From Taenia hydatigena (taxonomy: Eukaryota; Platyhelminthes; Cestoda; Cyclophyllidea; Taeniidae): a stretch of 64,000 nt of DNA. A model generated the notes under the pieces. The model had not been told where the DNA came from. It saw only the letters and a program-made list of their open reading frames with translations, and did no database searches. The stretch is from NCBI GenBank assembly GCA_036345935.2, contig JADWOT020000002.1, positions 17,186,723 to 17,250,722 of the forward strand, in the 5' to 3' direction. A program made the position numbers and the translations under genes. Positions 36,887 through 50,800 of the stretch are shown piece after piece (within the stretch, counting starts at the first letter, position 1; every line of letters starts with the position of its first letter).

Positions 36887-39800
36887 TGACACCACCACAA
36901 ATATTAAAAATTAACCATTCAAATGCTTTTTTAGACTTAACGCCTTATTCGGCTAAAAGAGTGTGTGCGGTCAAATGAACTTAGCTAAAAAGGATTTTTG
37001 TCTTCCTCATGATCTCGACCATGCTTTTCACTAACCCTAACGATCAAGTCATTCATGTATAGCACAATTTCAAACCTGTGCAGTGTGGCCTAGAGCACAG
37101 AACTGAGCAGCAAGGACTGACAGCTTTATCGGAATTCACTTTCCGGCTTCATCGGTATGTGCATCACTTGAGTGCAAGACTTGGTTGGACTTGCCACTAC
37201 TTCATGCATCAAATACACTCTCCCTATCCCCATGAGCCGATCACTCTGTGCTTTCAAGGCATAAAATACGTTTCTTGAAATGCCTGACCCTATGCGCAGA
37301 TTTCAAATATCAGGCATTTTATGTGTGATAAATTTTTTTTTGATATACGTTTGCACCCCTTTGCCATGTTTCAACAACCAAACCGACATTGCACGCCTAA
37401 CAGATGTTGGTCCTCAGTGGACCAGCATTTTTGGGATTTGGAATGCTGGTGACGATATTGATTATGGCAGCTCATTTCTTAAACTAGCCTGGATCCCTCT
37501 TGAGTGGTACAAGTAAAATGCCTATTATAATTATGCAAGGACTATCAACGTAATGTCCTTCTGTCTTATCAACTTAGCGGCTTCAAGCAGTGAAACGGAT
37601 AGCGCTACCGATGCGAATGCTGCTGCAAGTTGAGAATGCGCACAGAGCGTTATGAGTGCCTATGCTATTGGATTGCATGCCTTATTGTCATGTGAAGGGG
37701 AGTCGGACAAGTATCGCAGATGCATGAATCTCAGGCAGAGCGATAGCCAACCAATAAGACAGCACCACGGTGAGGTCAATCGAAAACTCCCCTCCAAGTC
37801 ACGATGCATGTAAACTTCGGCACATCCGGCACGCCATCAATGTATGCTGGCGTCTTGCGCCAATGGTAGGTTCAAAACTTAATCTTATTTCTCATTATTT
37901 ATTGTTGTTCACACCTCCACAATTATTCGGTCATTTTTCTTTTATTGCATTTTGTCTGTCAGATTTTCACAGTACCAAAAATAGCATTTGTTCTTAAAAT
38001 CATAGGCTTAAAGCAGCTAAAGCCGTAAAACCACCGATTTTTTCGTCTAAATTGGCATTAAAGCTATGCCAATACCTTGATTCCCCCAATCTGGTTAGTC
38101 GCTGCATTGCCACTCCAAGATGGAGGGGAATACTTTCGATGATGAAATTCTTTACTGTCTTCATTTCAGCACATTGCCAAGTGGATCTGGCTAAGTAAGC
38201 GCCTACATCAAATACTGTTGCCATAACCTTGGCCGAATTCTGTTCAAAACGCTTCCATAAAGGTTTAATATTACAAATTACAACGTGACTCATTTCAACA
38301 CGCATTAGTAGAGACACTGCAAGAGCGACACTATAAACATATACATTTTTGGCTTTTTACAAATACGAATCTGAATTCGCTACCGCAACATGAAACCACA
38401 GTAAAATTAAAGCCACCATAGATTAGCCATCCTATTTGCGTTCCAACGAATAAGTATTCGGTACGCATTAGTAGCAACAATAAACATGGAATTATCTTAG
38501 GTGTATGCTTTATCAAAAGCAGCACACTTAACGTTACCCAAAAAATACGCTTTTAGAAGACGAGGATAGGCCTGACTACTGAGACTGCTTAATATATGCT
38601 GTGGAAACTTTGCATTTTTCCAAGAATGATCTGACCATCACCTTGGAACTTCCCGAAACCCATCAGGTCTTATTGCAGTTATTAAGAATGCGGTGACGGA
38701 TGAGTCAAATGAGACGGAATGCTTCAAGAATTTCATTCAGATCATTGGTTTCTGCAGCAGACGTCTTCTAGCTACCATACCAGCGAACTGATAACTATGG
38801 TGCATTAAACGCCTTGAAATAAACTTTATCGGTTGTGCTAATCTGTTGGAATGGGGTCGTTATGACGTGATTTCCCAAAGAATTGAGAGTGGTCACGGTG
38901 ATGACTCTGTACATGCGTGGGTAGATCTCTTGCATAGTTAGCAGTGGTAACTTTTTCTGATTCCGCCATTTTCAACGTTTTGGTTAAGAATTTTGATGTA
39001 TATGACTTGGAGCAGTCACAAAATACCAGATTAAAAAATGATATGGCATTATCTTGACAAATTGTCGACAGACACTCTCTACAACATAAAAATGCTTATT
39101 ACTTGAGTTCTGAGAAGTTGTTGGTCTATACACTTAAATGACTATAGTTAGTACTAGGGAAACCTGCGTTAGATTAAGAGGTTTGCAAAATTCGGCGAGA
39201 TGTAATCGCAGATTAGGTGTTAATCATATTCCAAGAGAATGAGGGTTTAGGTTGAAGGGGTGGATGACGCAACTGTTGACCTCATTTCATTGAAAAACAA
39301 CTCCAAAGGATATGAAAAATTGATAAGCTTTAGGTATCCATCGTTTCGTTTCGCACGTTAGACTACGCTGAATATTCTGCATGCCATCCTTTGAACCCTA
39401 CCCTCTGTCGCTGTAGGGGATAGCAGTATCTTAACTTGTCACTGGCAAGGAAGAACAGACAAGCATCGAAGAGTTCTTACATTGCTGTGTGGAAGTAGAC
39501 GAAGGCAACAGGTAAAGCGCAAACTCATCTCAAACCAGAGCCGATGCATAGGCAACCATTCAACTCATGCAGAAAATTGTCTACAGCATTATGGTTGAGG
39601 CTCGATCCTTACATACGAACTAAATGAGATGCAAACGCCCTAGTCATAATGAGAACTTTTCAGTTAGCTGGTACGGTCAACGTTTGGCTACAATTTACTC
39701 AACCTGATAGATAAGAACGGGGGAAGGTTTGAGTTTCTTAGCTATTTATGACAGTCGGCAAATGCAGACCAATTATTTGTTTGAATAACCAGGGCCACTC

Positions 39801-42800
39801 GAACTGACAACCTCTTTGACAACTTTATTTTATGCTCAGAATTGGATTTCATAGCTATTCTACCCAGAGTGTGCAGCCTTTAATACGGGCTTCATCAGAG
39901 GTATGCTTATTTCCTAATTAGGCCGATTTGCCTCAGAGACAGGGAGGAAGGGAGTAAGCGCCCTCCTTACAAATTGAACTGAAACGTTTGGCTGCCTTGT
40001 GATTAGAAACCAGCAAAAGGAATTGAAGCAAACGCACTGCAATAGATTGAGGTTAGCAGAGATTGCTCTAAAGTTAGATGCAATGAGGTGGTGCTGTGCG
40101 GCATGGAACTGCCGAACAAATCACCTCAACAATGCTAATCAAGTACTTAAGAAACTAGCTGTGCGTGCATCTGGATTCGATTTTGACTTACAGAAATTTA
40201 TTGTCTGGCAAAATGCATATCAAATACACAATGTGCGGGTTAAGTCTGATGAAATCACATTTACTACGGATTGACCCTTCGTCCCTACTTCATCAATCAA
40301 GATTCCATTTATCCATTGTTCCTTTAAAGGGTCTGATAGTCATTGTGTGAATTCTTGAGAAGTTATTGCAACAGACTCTTAACGGGTTCTTCTTTCCTGC
40401 AGCATCCTTTCCAATTCATGTCACAATTGCCATAATCACAAGAATAGACATTAGGACCTTGTCTGAGTTGGAAATATTTGAAGCAGCTTAAAATCAATAG
40501 AAGGATTACATCTTCAAAGACTTTTTGATCTTAAAAGCCTATAAATCAAAAAGTAATAAAATTACTGAATGAGATTAAATGAAAGTTACACATAGAATAA
40601 TGACTTGCAAGTGCAACTCACTGATGAATGAGGAGGGGCTGAACGTCCAACATTGCTAGCGCGAGCCTGATTCACTGTAGAAAGAGGCAAGAAAACAAGC
40701 GCACCCTTGAAGTTGTTCACTAGCTACCCGTCTTAGCAACAAAAATTGGCATCTAGTCTAGACGGCAATGCCTAAAACTCAGTGACTTATAAGAAAAAGC
40801 TATGAAAGATGAATGCATAAGATGCAATCAAGGAGCATGAAGATCGCCTTCTCAAGTATAGACGTTAATGCAATTTGAGGCAGCTGAATGGTTGAAGGAG
40901 AAAAATGCGTTGGTAGTTGGGGAAGAAATTTGCTCACCTGTGCTTACGCGATTTTCACAAGCTACTCCAGATATTTGTACAGTTTTCATCCGTCCCAAAC
41001 AATGGTGGATTGAAAGTCTTTCGCAGTACCTTCTGTCTTGGCAATCTAAACGTTTGACTTGTTAAAATACAGCATTTAAATAAGTAAGAACACCGTACAA
41101 CGGTTGCCAAAGAAGAATCCGGTAAAACGTTTGAATAAGACGGTTGTCAGGATGACTACCGAAAGAATAACGAGAAAATAAACAAAGATCCACACCTCAA
41201 CTGAAAGCTGGAATGCTAGAGCATGAATGGCCAGAATCTCAACGAGGTGTGTATTTACTGAATCACAATTTGAAAATCAGCTGCCTGTGTATGGCAGAGA
41301 CTTCGTGTGCAGACTATAACAGGTAAAGAGCATACCATTTTAAGCACGCGACTATTTTTGCTACGAACTCATGTTTCACGATTTGCATAACTCAAAGTTG
41401 TCTCTCCGCACTTTAGTACAAGCAACATTAAAACCCATATGCTGATGGCTACCTTATTTTCATCTAAATTATCAGTAACAATTTTCGCACCTGCAGCTTA
41501 GGCTCCATATACGTGACAGGACGTCTGTCTCTTCACGCTAACAATTGCTTAACGGTGGACATGTGGTGAGCAGTAGTGAATAAAACTGTGCTGGAGGTGA
41601 TCTGAAAAGAGAACGAAGGAGCGAAGAGCAGTGTGAATTTTGAATGCTTGGACAAGCCACAACAAAACGAATGCTTCCATAAACTCTAAAGTGGATGGTA
41701 AATATGGATTAGAGGCATTCTTATAATCTCTGTTGTGTGTGGTGTTAATGTCGAAATTGTAGTCTTGGTACCTTTCCACGCGGTCTGCTAAACCGAACCA
41801 CCGAGAGCGAAAGGCGCACATTGATCCGCATTTGCTGTGAATTGTCTATACACTGAGGCGATGCTTAAGAAAAGGCTTTTCATGCCTTTGCAAAGGGAAC
41901 CATAATTGACGCTCTTAAACGAATCTCATGCCCAAATGCACTTGGCGCAACGTCCTGCAAGCATTAATGGTAAATTTCTCATTTATCCTCCTCCTCTTTT
42001 TTTTAACTTACCCCTTTTGTTCTCTTTTACTCTGGACGCCATTACACAACCTTGCCTATGCTATGTTTGGGGCTGTGTCATCCATACTCATCGCCTTCAA
42101 TTAACCGCAAATTCCTACACTTGCTTATTTTCTGCCCTACTGTCATTATTTGTATTTCCCTTTTGAAATTCTACACTAGATTTCATTGTTTTACTCTCCT
42201 CTATCTCCCCATCTTCTACGTTTTGAACAGTTCCTAAACACAGTGTTAAAGACTTGCCAAAGCAATAAGGAAGGCTAGGTATTGTAGAAAGTAGCGCTAT
42301 CCCTTCCATTGCCTGCAGCCAGCTAGGGTCTAGAGGTTTGTTTGTGATCTCAACCCCCTGTTTTGCTCCGAATTTTCCCGCACTTGTGCCGGTGTAAGAC
42401 TAAGACTGTAAAAAGGTTGTCTAATCTAATTTCACCGGTGGTATAAAGTCCTGAAACATTGACATGCAAAATCGCACCAGTGACTGTACTTTATACCACT
42501 TGAATCACTTCGTGTTTTTGGTGGTGTGAGACGCATATGGAGACAATCGAGGGTGCACTTAGAGTTAAGCATAAATACATTTCCATAATGCGCCATTATG
42601 CTATGCGGCGATTCCAATGCATATTTTGTTCAGAAAAATTGAAAAGCATGTCGTGTGACGCAACTTGGAGTTAGGTCTTGACAAGATCTTATTTGCTAAA
42701 GATCTTATCATTTTAGCACAGTTAAGCAAGGGGCAAATGAAAGAATCAAGCTGCAAGATGAACTGTGTGTATTTATCTAGGCAAATAAAGTCTACTTCAC

Positions 42801-43239
42801 CCTAACACATCAAAGAGGCTGATCTTCTTTTCGTCGAACACTTGAGTCGATTGGTTGTGCAATGAATTCTTGAGTATAAGCATGCTTAAACATGCCTACA
42901 TAGTATTTCCCGCATACGTCACCAAAACGCCTACGAACTTTTTATTCACAACAATAGCAGGGCGTACAAAAGAACAAAGTGAAAAATGCTGCATGAAGTC
43001 ACAAACTAGACTAGCCACGTGTTCGCAAATTCAAGTTCCCATTTCACTTGAAACAAATTTCCTATGACAGGGGATAGCAATTTGTCCCATAAACGCTCAT
43101 GATAACTATTCGCAGTTTTGCAGGTAGATGATGCGATTGTTCTTGTGCTTCTGCCGCTTAAACTTTTTTATCCTAAGCTACACTATTTATGAAGGAAACA
43201 CCGATTCCATGCGAAATTGCCAGATGCGTTTTTATTTAC
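36887..43239. other. No recognised gene
   Basis: No supportable gene. The longer frames are minus 38,000-38,317 (105 codons, preceded by a ctcttgcag acceptor-like sequence) and minus 41,549-41,821 (90 codons, ATG start). Both look more protein-like than average but match no family. Confidence 0.4.
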
Positions 43240-43385
43240 ACAAATGCAATACTTTGTTTGTTTGAACTACCGGAGGTGGCCATATTGCCCTAGCTGCATA
43301 GGCTGGCCTAGAGGCCATACCAACAGCTTATTTTCCTCTGCCCGTTAAATATGCATATTCTACCCTGGTATTATGCCTTTTTTGC
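43240..43385 (+). repeat. R4 short dispersed repeat, copy 2
   Basis: The partner of 32,080-32,250 in direct orientation, with the best similarity from ctttgtttgtttgaac to tattatgcctttttt. Confidence 0.4.
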
Positions 43386-45784
43386 CTTTGAGGGAGCCTT
43401 GGGAAGCTACATTGGTGGCAGCCGAAAACGGACACGACTCTATAGGGTTTCTGTCCCGATCTCTACCGCCTGTGGCGTATTGCAGCGGTGGAGGAAGTGC
43501 ATGTGCTATGGATGGGCCAAGAGCGACGTCCGCCTCCAGCATCTACCCCATCTCCGTGTTTTACAAGAAAGCTATTAACAACTGAATCGACACTAGCCAT
43601 GGACCACTTGGAAAGCTTCGTTCCGAAGTCTACCCTTAATATGCTTGCTTAAGGGGATCGGTGTGCTAACACCCCTCTATGAACATACTGATGGTCGACA
43701 GAACCACTTATCCTGAACTTTGTTCCCAATCCAAACGAAACTCGAAGTCCAATGCACTGCCAAGAGGGATCGCTGACGTCGGTGTCAAGCATCGCCTCAA
43801 TCGCGTCGAATGTCGGCGACTGGCATGGTTGGTTTATGGGTGCTTCTTGCAGCACTACTACGTTGTGATGGCTGACGCGGAAGGTCTACCAAGGATCGCG
43901 TCAGAGACGACGCTCGTTAGAGGAGAGAGGCACTTCGGATGTGTGCGATCGCATCTCTTAGTTGATGCATCACTTTGCACTGGCCAAAGCCCTAGAAATT
44001 TTACCAATTGGATGAAAGTTCTAAAACGAAGCAAATTTTGACAAAGAATGTTAACTATACTCTGCAGAGGCGACTAATTCCAACCACTACCACTTTTTTA
44101 TTTCTAAATACCTTTCACCACTGCAGCTCAATTTCCAAGGAATACTGTCAGAGTACTTTGTTGTTCTACAAACTTTTACTTTACTTCTAAAATTGGTTTA
44201 AAATGACGCATCGCTGTTCCCTTGTGGGTCCGAGTTTTGGTGCGATTGACAAAAAGATAATAAATAAGTGACTCTTAGAGCAATGTATTCCCTGACCAAA
44301 GTGATGGGAGGTGCGATGCCCCCTAAAGCTTTCAATCAGCTGCATCTTCCATTCGATTTCAATTTGAGGTCAGAATATGCTGTGATCAGGGGCCAAATAG
44401 TGTAGGCAGTGTAAGAGCAAAGGTTCTTCGGGACAAATGTTTGACCGGTTTCTCAAGGCGATTTCAGAAGGTGGGTGTACTTTCTTACTTTTTATTTGGG
44501 ATAGAATGTTAATATTGCTGCTGAATTCCACCAGATCTCAGGACTACTTCTGTTATTCCAAAGCTCTTTTTAATCATATCACTTTATTCTCTCGCATTAT
44601 TGATTCTATTTTTTATTATGTTAGCAGGGTTTGAATGAGCGCGCCGTCTACTAGACATTGGCATTGCGTTCTTAACTTCTTAGGTGCATAATCTTCTAGC
44701 TTACAACTAATTAACTGGTGCAGGTATGATTGTCCTCCCATTTAGTTGATGCATGTTCATCTAGCTCATATCAAGCCTCATTCCAATGCCGTGGATGTGA
44801 AATATTGTATTTTCCCATGTGCATATCTATTGAAATGTGTGAAACCTTACCACTGATGAAGTTTATCTTACGATTCTTTGTAATAATTGAACAGCTTGTA
44901 TCATGCTCTTGCACCCTTTATACTTTTGTTGCTTAAAAGAAATTATTCTTATTATTGTACTTTTATGAATGGATTACATCTCAAATGCATAAGCGACGAA
45001 TTTCGCAGGTAGTAAAATGAATTAGATAATTTCTTCCTTACTGCCGGTTTCTTACTTTAGCAAATGTTAGTTTCACGTTGAGAGGCCTGAATGCGCAAAG
45101 AATGCTCGATATTTTGGAGTGCTTTGACGTCTTCAGACTCTACTTAGCAGCAATTTCGCGCATTACGCGAATTCCCACCTCCAAAAGGGTAATGAATATG
45201 TTGTTTTTGACCGTGTCAAAAGAACTTTCAAACTGCATATCTCGTGGTGTTTTGAGGGCAAGTGGAGTTGGTAAGAAGACATGGTCTCCTTCCTCACGAC
45301 CTGTCAAATGCCGTGTGTCCTAGAGTCACCTTTTTCGGTGCTCAAGGAGGAGAAGGTAAGGGAAATGTCCAAGCATTGTTTATTTTGCCCTTTTTGCGTA
45401 CTTACACCCATTGGTTTAAACTCGCTCAAAATGGTTTAGGTCGCAATCTACCAAATCACGTTTCATCAAGCCTACAACAAACGCCATAATTAAGTAGTTA
45501 AAACGATAGCTATTCATTTAGACATTATGTGTATGTGCGTGCGACCAACAGTCTACGCATGATGCAAGCGAATGGCAGCTCTGCAGGTGACATGCATATT
45601 GAATTCGTATTTTGAAATGGCACCATTAGTGGTGAGTCTAGAGCGTTTATGTCGTTTATGTCCTTCACAAACTTCTTATTCGAGTTTCGAGCCAGCAGCT
45701 TTATTTAGCATCGTTTAAAGCACGCTTGACAAGCCAATATCTATTATGAGGCTACAGTTGGTTTTGTAAAGGTAAAAATTCAAA

Positions 45785-45786
<2 letters not shown>
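43386..45786. other. No recognised gene
   Basis: The longest frame is 120 codons (plus, 43,679-44,041, ATG start) without a recognised motif. From about 44,050 the sequence becomes strongly AT-rich. Confidence 0.4.

Positions 45787-45820
<34 letters not shown>
45787..45820. repeat. (TA)17 microsatellite
   Basis: Seventeen perfect TA units; the longest simple repeat in the window and a likely polymorphic site. Confidence 0.95.
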
Positions 45821-45827
<7 letters not shown>

Positions 45828-47199
45828 GTACATTCGGCTCTCGATGCGACGTGCAATATGGCAGTTGTCGTGCGTTACAAACACATCATTTGGTCAATAC
45901 CCAATGGGGATAAGCAAAATGCTAAACTATACCATTGTTTGTCATTTTGTATGGCACATTTTGACTGTAAAATTTGCCATTCTTTCTTCGTAGAATCGCT
46001 ATCTCTCTGTGTGTGATTGCAGGGAATTCAGATCGAAAAAAGAGATGGCGACTGTCAAAAAACGTGCAGTGGAACTAAGAAAAGTCATCAACTGCGACTG
46101 AGCGTAATTGTAAATTTGAAGCTTGACGTGCTGCTACCTCTACTCAATTAGAAGATACCCAACAAATTTACATGCAGGGGATTCAAAAAGCGAGAAATTC
46201 CGTCAAGTTATCATTTTTACCTTTAGCATGCATATGCCATATTAGTCTGTTCCACTCCAAACTGCTTAAGCCTCCCCTTATGACTTCCAAGTTGCACTGT
46301 TTTATCTACACTCGGCGTCACCATCGTAGCAGTTTTTCAAAAAATGTCATGCACTCATTGCAGTGATTTCGCAGTAATAATGCACGTTGAGATTATCATT
46401 TATAACACTCACAAATGTAGTTTAGCCTATGTTTGATGGGGATAATATACTAGTTGTATTCAGCCATAGTGGACAAAAGATTGTCTGAGTCTTTGATTTT
46501 AGTCGGGTCTGTCGTGCAACGAACACTCGATTAATGATTTTGCTGTCAGATCGTGTTGGTGGCCCAATAGCCAGTGCCTCACGGCATTGCCACATATCTT
46601 CCGTAATTAAGCCCACAGATGTTGTTTTTGCCACCAGATATCGTATAGCAGGGTTCACGACGCCCTGTTAGTTGTCTTGCAGCACCTTCTTGTGGCGCTT
46701 TGTGCCTCTACTTTCGTGACCCTTTCCGCCCTTACTACTGGGGCCAAACATTGATCATTCCAGCACTTCATTTCGCATGGACCAGAGTTACGGAGACTGC
46801 AACGAGTAATTAGAAGCAAGGACAAAACATAAGCTCTATCAAGCATCGTTTTAATTTTCATCTTTTTTACACGCCAATGTTATTTTGACAGCATCATTTT
46901 CGTTTATTATCGGTACAGGCGGACACACTTAAATGCGCTCACATTTGCTCTAAGAGTTCACCTGTGGATGTGTATAAATACGAGGAAACGACCCGCTAGT
47001 TACAATAATGAATGAATAATACTCAAAAGTATAAGATGATGTATTAATATGATGGTAAATTATAAACCGATTCTTGTCACATTTGTCAATAGCATTGCAT
47101 ACACACTTGAACAAGTTCATGGAGTCTACCCACTTACCATCCACAAGACTGTTAATGTATGCGCGAGTACATAATTCATGCGCAAATTCGAATGAGCTC
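45821..47199. other. No recognised gene
   Basis: No supportable feature apart from a 93-codon minus frame (46,950-47,231) that begins in the tail of the next paralogous segment. Confidence 0.4.
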
Positions 47200-47860
47200 A
47201 ACCGCATGTGCTGACGATCCCAAAACCCCACTAATGTTACCTACCATTGAAGACACTGCGGCAACAACCAAAGTAAGGCTATTCTAAGCAATCGTGCACT
47301 ACTTTAAAGTTGCCTTCCTTCGTATTCAATGTTAAAATATGGCAAATCCAACTCACAATGTGCAAGTCTACCAAGCCTAACTCCTATATTGCAAATCCAC
47401 CGAAACTGCAATTCTGCAAGAGCACATCGCATTTAATCACCATACGTTAGTGTGCAGAACAGTCTCCACCACGTCTACTTCAACTTCGATTCCACAGCAC
47501 CATCACCTTTGTCATGCTTTTCCCCCACTCCACTCCGAACCGTCCCTTTACTCTTCACACCCTCCTTTACTTCCACTGCTTTACTTCCAAGTACAAAGTA
47601 GCCATAAGCCACAAAAGGAATAACCGGCCCGGCACCAAAGTGATCCCGAATCAAACCACTCACCTTATCATTTACATTGCCTGCAGGCAGGTCGCAGATC
47701 CTCATTTCATTTAAGTAAAGTAGCAATCAGCCACTCGACCATTGAAAGATGCTAAACAAGAGAGAGCAGAAGTTATGCTTCAATTTCATCGACCTACCTT
47801 CTGAAGCATCGGCAAACAAGTCAGATCATTAGTAAACCTCAGATCTCGAGAACAGCTGCA
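47200..47860 (-). pseudogene. Frameshifted copy of an unrecognised minus-strand gene
   Basis: On the minus strand this aligns over about 660 bases with 55,430-56,110, including exon and intron borders. Exon 1' ends at 47,798 (frame CSRDLRFTNDLTCLPMLQK) with a gtaggt donor. After a 46-bp intron, exon 2' is 47,664-47,751, reading HLSMVEWLIATLLK and then TGA; it is 88 bp where the paralogue has 87, so a net 1-bp insertion breaks the frame. The following segment resembles the paralogue's third exon (RDHFGAGPVIPFVAYGYFV against RDSFDVGMIISSMAHGYSV, and GVKSK in both), but it opens without a recognisable acceptor. No family is recognised. Confidence 0.5.
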
Positions 47861-50800
47861 ACTCTAATGTATACAAAAGAAATCACCATTGTCCATTGCA
47901 TTTAGAATTAGCAATGAGCAAGGAGTAAGGCGGATGACTGTCTTGGCTTCCAGATTTCAACCGATTTTGATATAGCGTGCCAAAAGCGAATTTTCATCGC
48001 TTCTGAATCCTCATTCCAATCTTTGTCCTCTCCAGCAGCACCTTTATCATCCCAGCCTCCACTTCATTCGTCTCTCCAAGCTCTAGAACAAATCAAAGGA
48101 CGTCTACGCAACTTCCCACTTCACTCCAAGGTATTAATGTTAATTATAAACACCAAAGCTTTGCTCTACCTACACTGAATAATTATGTCACTCCACTGCC
48201 TAAGAATTTGCTATCGTGGGAGAAGGAGATGACATCAGAGAGACAAACGCCCTCACAAACTGCCGTAGATAAGACATAGGTGGGAGAATTCCCTTGCATC
48301 CTGTATTAGCTCATTGAGCTCATGTTCTACACATTACCTAATCTACTTGGAATCGCCCACAGGAGAGCTTCCTCCCTCGCTAGAACGGCAGGCCTACCAT
48401 GACGTTGGCTTCGTCGAATTAATCGCTCCATGTGAGTGGGAAGAGCAAATGCCAACAATTTCACAGCCGCCAACTGTCCCATAAATTGCTCCCTGAATTT
48501 ATTTGCCGCATGGCCAATTGCTCGCTTCTCGTTTCAAGTACACACGCCATCTACACCTCTCAACCACCTACGGAATACAAATTCCACTCTCTCCTCCATG
48601 TCCCGATCCCACCTGTCCATCATTATATAGGGATCTGTAGCTTTAATGCATGCGACTGACATTCTCCATCGATATGATTCACGAGTTGGGGTGATGAGAG
48701 TTTTGCACGCTCAAAGGAGGACCAGTGCCCTTGCTGCACCGTCGTTGTCTCTGTGATTAGCACTACTGCGAGGAGGCAGAGGCGCAGACACAAACATTAC
48801 TTTACCGAGCTGAAGGGCCACATTAACCACCGCATCATCATTGGAGGCGGTTCTCTAGCCAATTCGTCACGTCAGCACATTTGCAATGCATATGCTTGAC
48901 TAAGTAGTCCTCAGTGCAAGGCGATAAGCGTATGACGAAAACGCTTCCTGCTGCAGAATAGTCGTCAAGTTCATTCGACGGCGATGTGAATTCTTGCTGT
49001 GTGCAGCACCCTCATCGCTCTGTCTTGCTCATCACGTTATTTGTAGTGACGAGCACGCTTCACCTGTTCTCACTCCATTCGTTTCAAGGAAATGCAAGCT
49101 AAGCATGAAAGTACAAAACCGAGTCCGCGGCGCGTTATAACGGAAATGTTGGCGTAAGAGACTGAACGATGAATTAGAACCGAGGAATTTCAATGTGAGT
49201 AGCACACGCTTGCCTATCCATCTAAGTCAGCTAGCAAGCGCACTTATCTGATAAGACGAGTGAATGACTGACTTCTCATCCACCAACCTGTACACCAAGA
49301 ATAATAAACTGGAACAAAGACAAGGCAGCAGAGCTGATGGTTTTGCCTAAGTCGGTCGGATTGACCTAAGTATAACTGAGCGCAGACCCAATCCCGCTTC
49401 ATGGTAATCAGACCTTTCCAGCTCAGGCGCCTGAGGGTGGACATGGCCAAATGGGCCCCAAGCGGCGAAAAGGGGAGATAAGAAGGACCTTTTGGCTATC
49501 CGACATCAAGGCCTTCCTTAAGCTGCCTAATCTGCAACCTCTTTAATTAATTCGTGACTCAGAGCCGTTAAGCTGATTTCACTAAGTAATATTGTAGTCG
49601 ACAAAACACGCGCAGTTGCACTGATTCCTTCTCTAGATGCCTCGAGAAAATCGTGCGGAAATCCTTGAAGAGCAAGGCACAGCTAAAATCGGCAAGCAAG
49701 ACGACGGTGAATGGAATCCTCGTCTAGCTCACCTTAAAAAATTTGATGACTACCTTAATGGGGGATCAGTTTGTCCACGTTGCTTTTAAGCACCTGAGTA
49801 AGAGGGACATAATGAGCCAATTCGAAATGTGGGGCGGTTATTCGCAATTGCGTCTCGAGCTCTCGATTCTCGATAATAATGCTCACGCGATCCAGAGAAC
49901 GTAGAAGAGGCAGCATAGTTGGCGGCACCTTACTGTGACAAGGGATAAGCACCATTAGGGCTTCTGGTCAGTTGGATGGTTAATTGCTCAGGTGGACTGT
50001 TCGGCCGACCAGTCATTCAACGATCTTGGGTGATAAGGAATTTAACCTTGGCTAGCTGGCGTCGATTCCTACTCACTGGTGGTTTTGCATGAAGGAACTG
50101 CTAGCGCAATGAAGTGGCCGAGTGTCTCACTGCTCTTGCTCCAGCCTACAATGCCCGTGCTATTACCTGCTACCTGATTCTGGCCGCACGGAAGGTGTAA
50201 CGAAGGGCTGTATATGACTGAAAATTTTATTTTAATTATGCAATCATGCTGACGGTGTGGAACAAAGAACAACAAGGGAACAGAGTGGACTGAAGCTCAA
50301 CCCCGAAAAACAGCGGAAGATTTGCCGAAGTCCTCCGCTGCTCCATTTAATTCAAGATAGGTGTTTTAGGTATGGTGGTGTCAAAGTTAGAGGAGAATAT
50401 GTCATGATAAGTCGTCGATCATATGGAAGGGGAGAGATTGTTTGAGACCGAGCAGCTTACGAGAGCTTTGAACAATTAGCTTTTCATCATCATCCCTCAG
50501 TTCAATGAAGGATAATAGCCAAGTCGATACTCATGTTTCCCGAAATTTGTACGCCAGGGTTGCCAATTCTTGCCACTTTGTGCTTATCTATGCAAATGAC
50601 TTAAATCGTATCCAAGTCCAGAACTCGTTGGCTATTTGTCACTACTACCAGGGACGTAGCCCACATCTAACTCCTGGCAGGGAACGCTGCCCGTTTTGCA
50701 TGCTAATTAGCATCAGTTTAATCATAATCATCTATCCGAATGGTTGGCTAGATGGTTAGCGGGCAGGTTAGCACTCTGACTAGCTAGCATGATTTCAATA

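Noticed and set aside
50257..50759. Reverse-transcriptase-like words (GLKLNPEK and LIYANDL) in two plus frames
   Set aside because: The two words occur in the wrong order for a non-LTR reverse transcriptase and no flanking conserved blocks are present.
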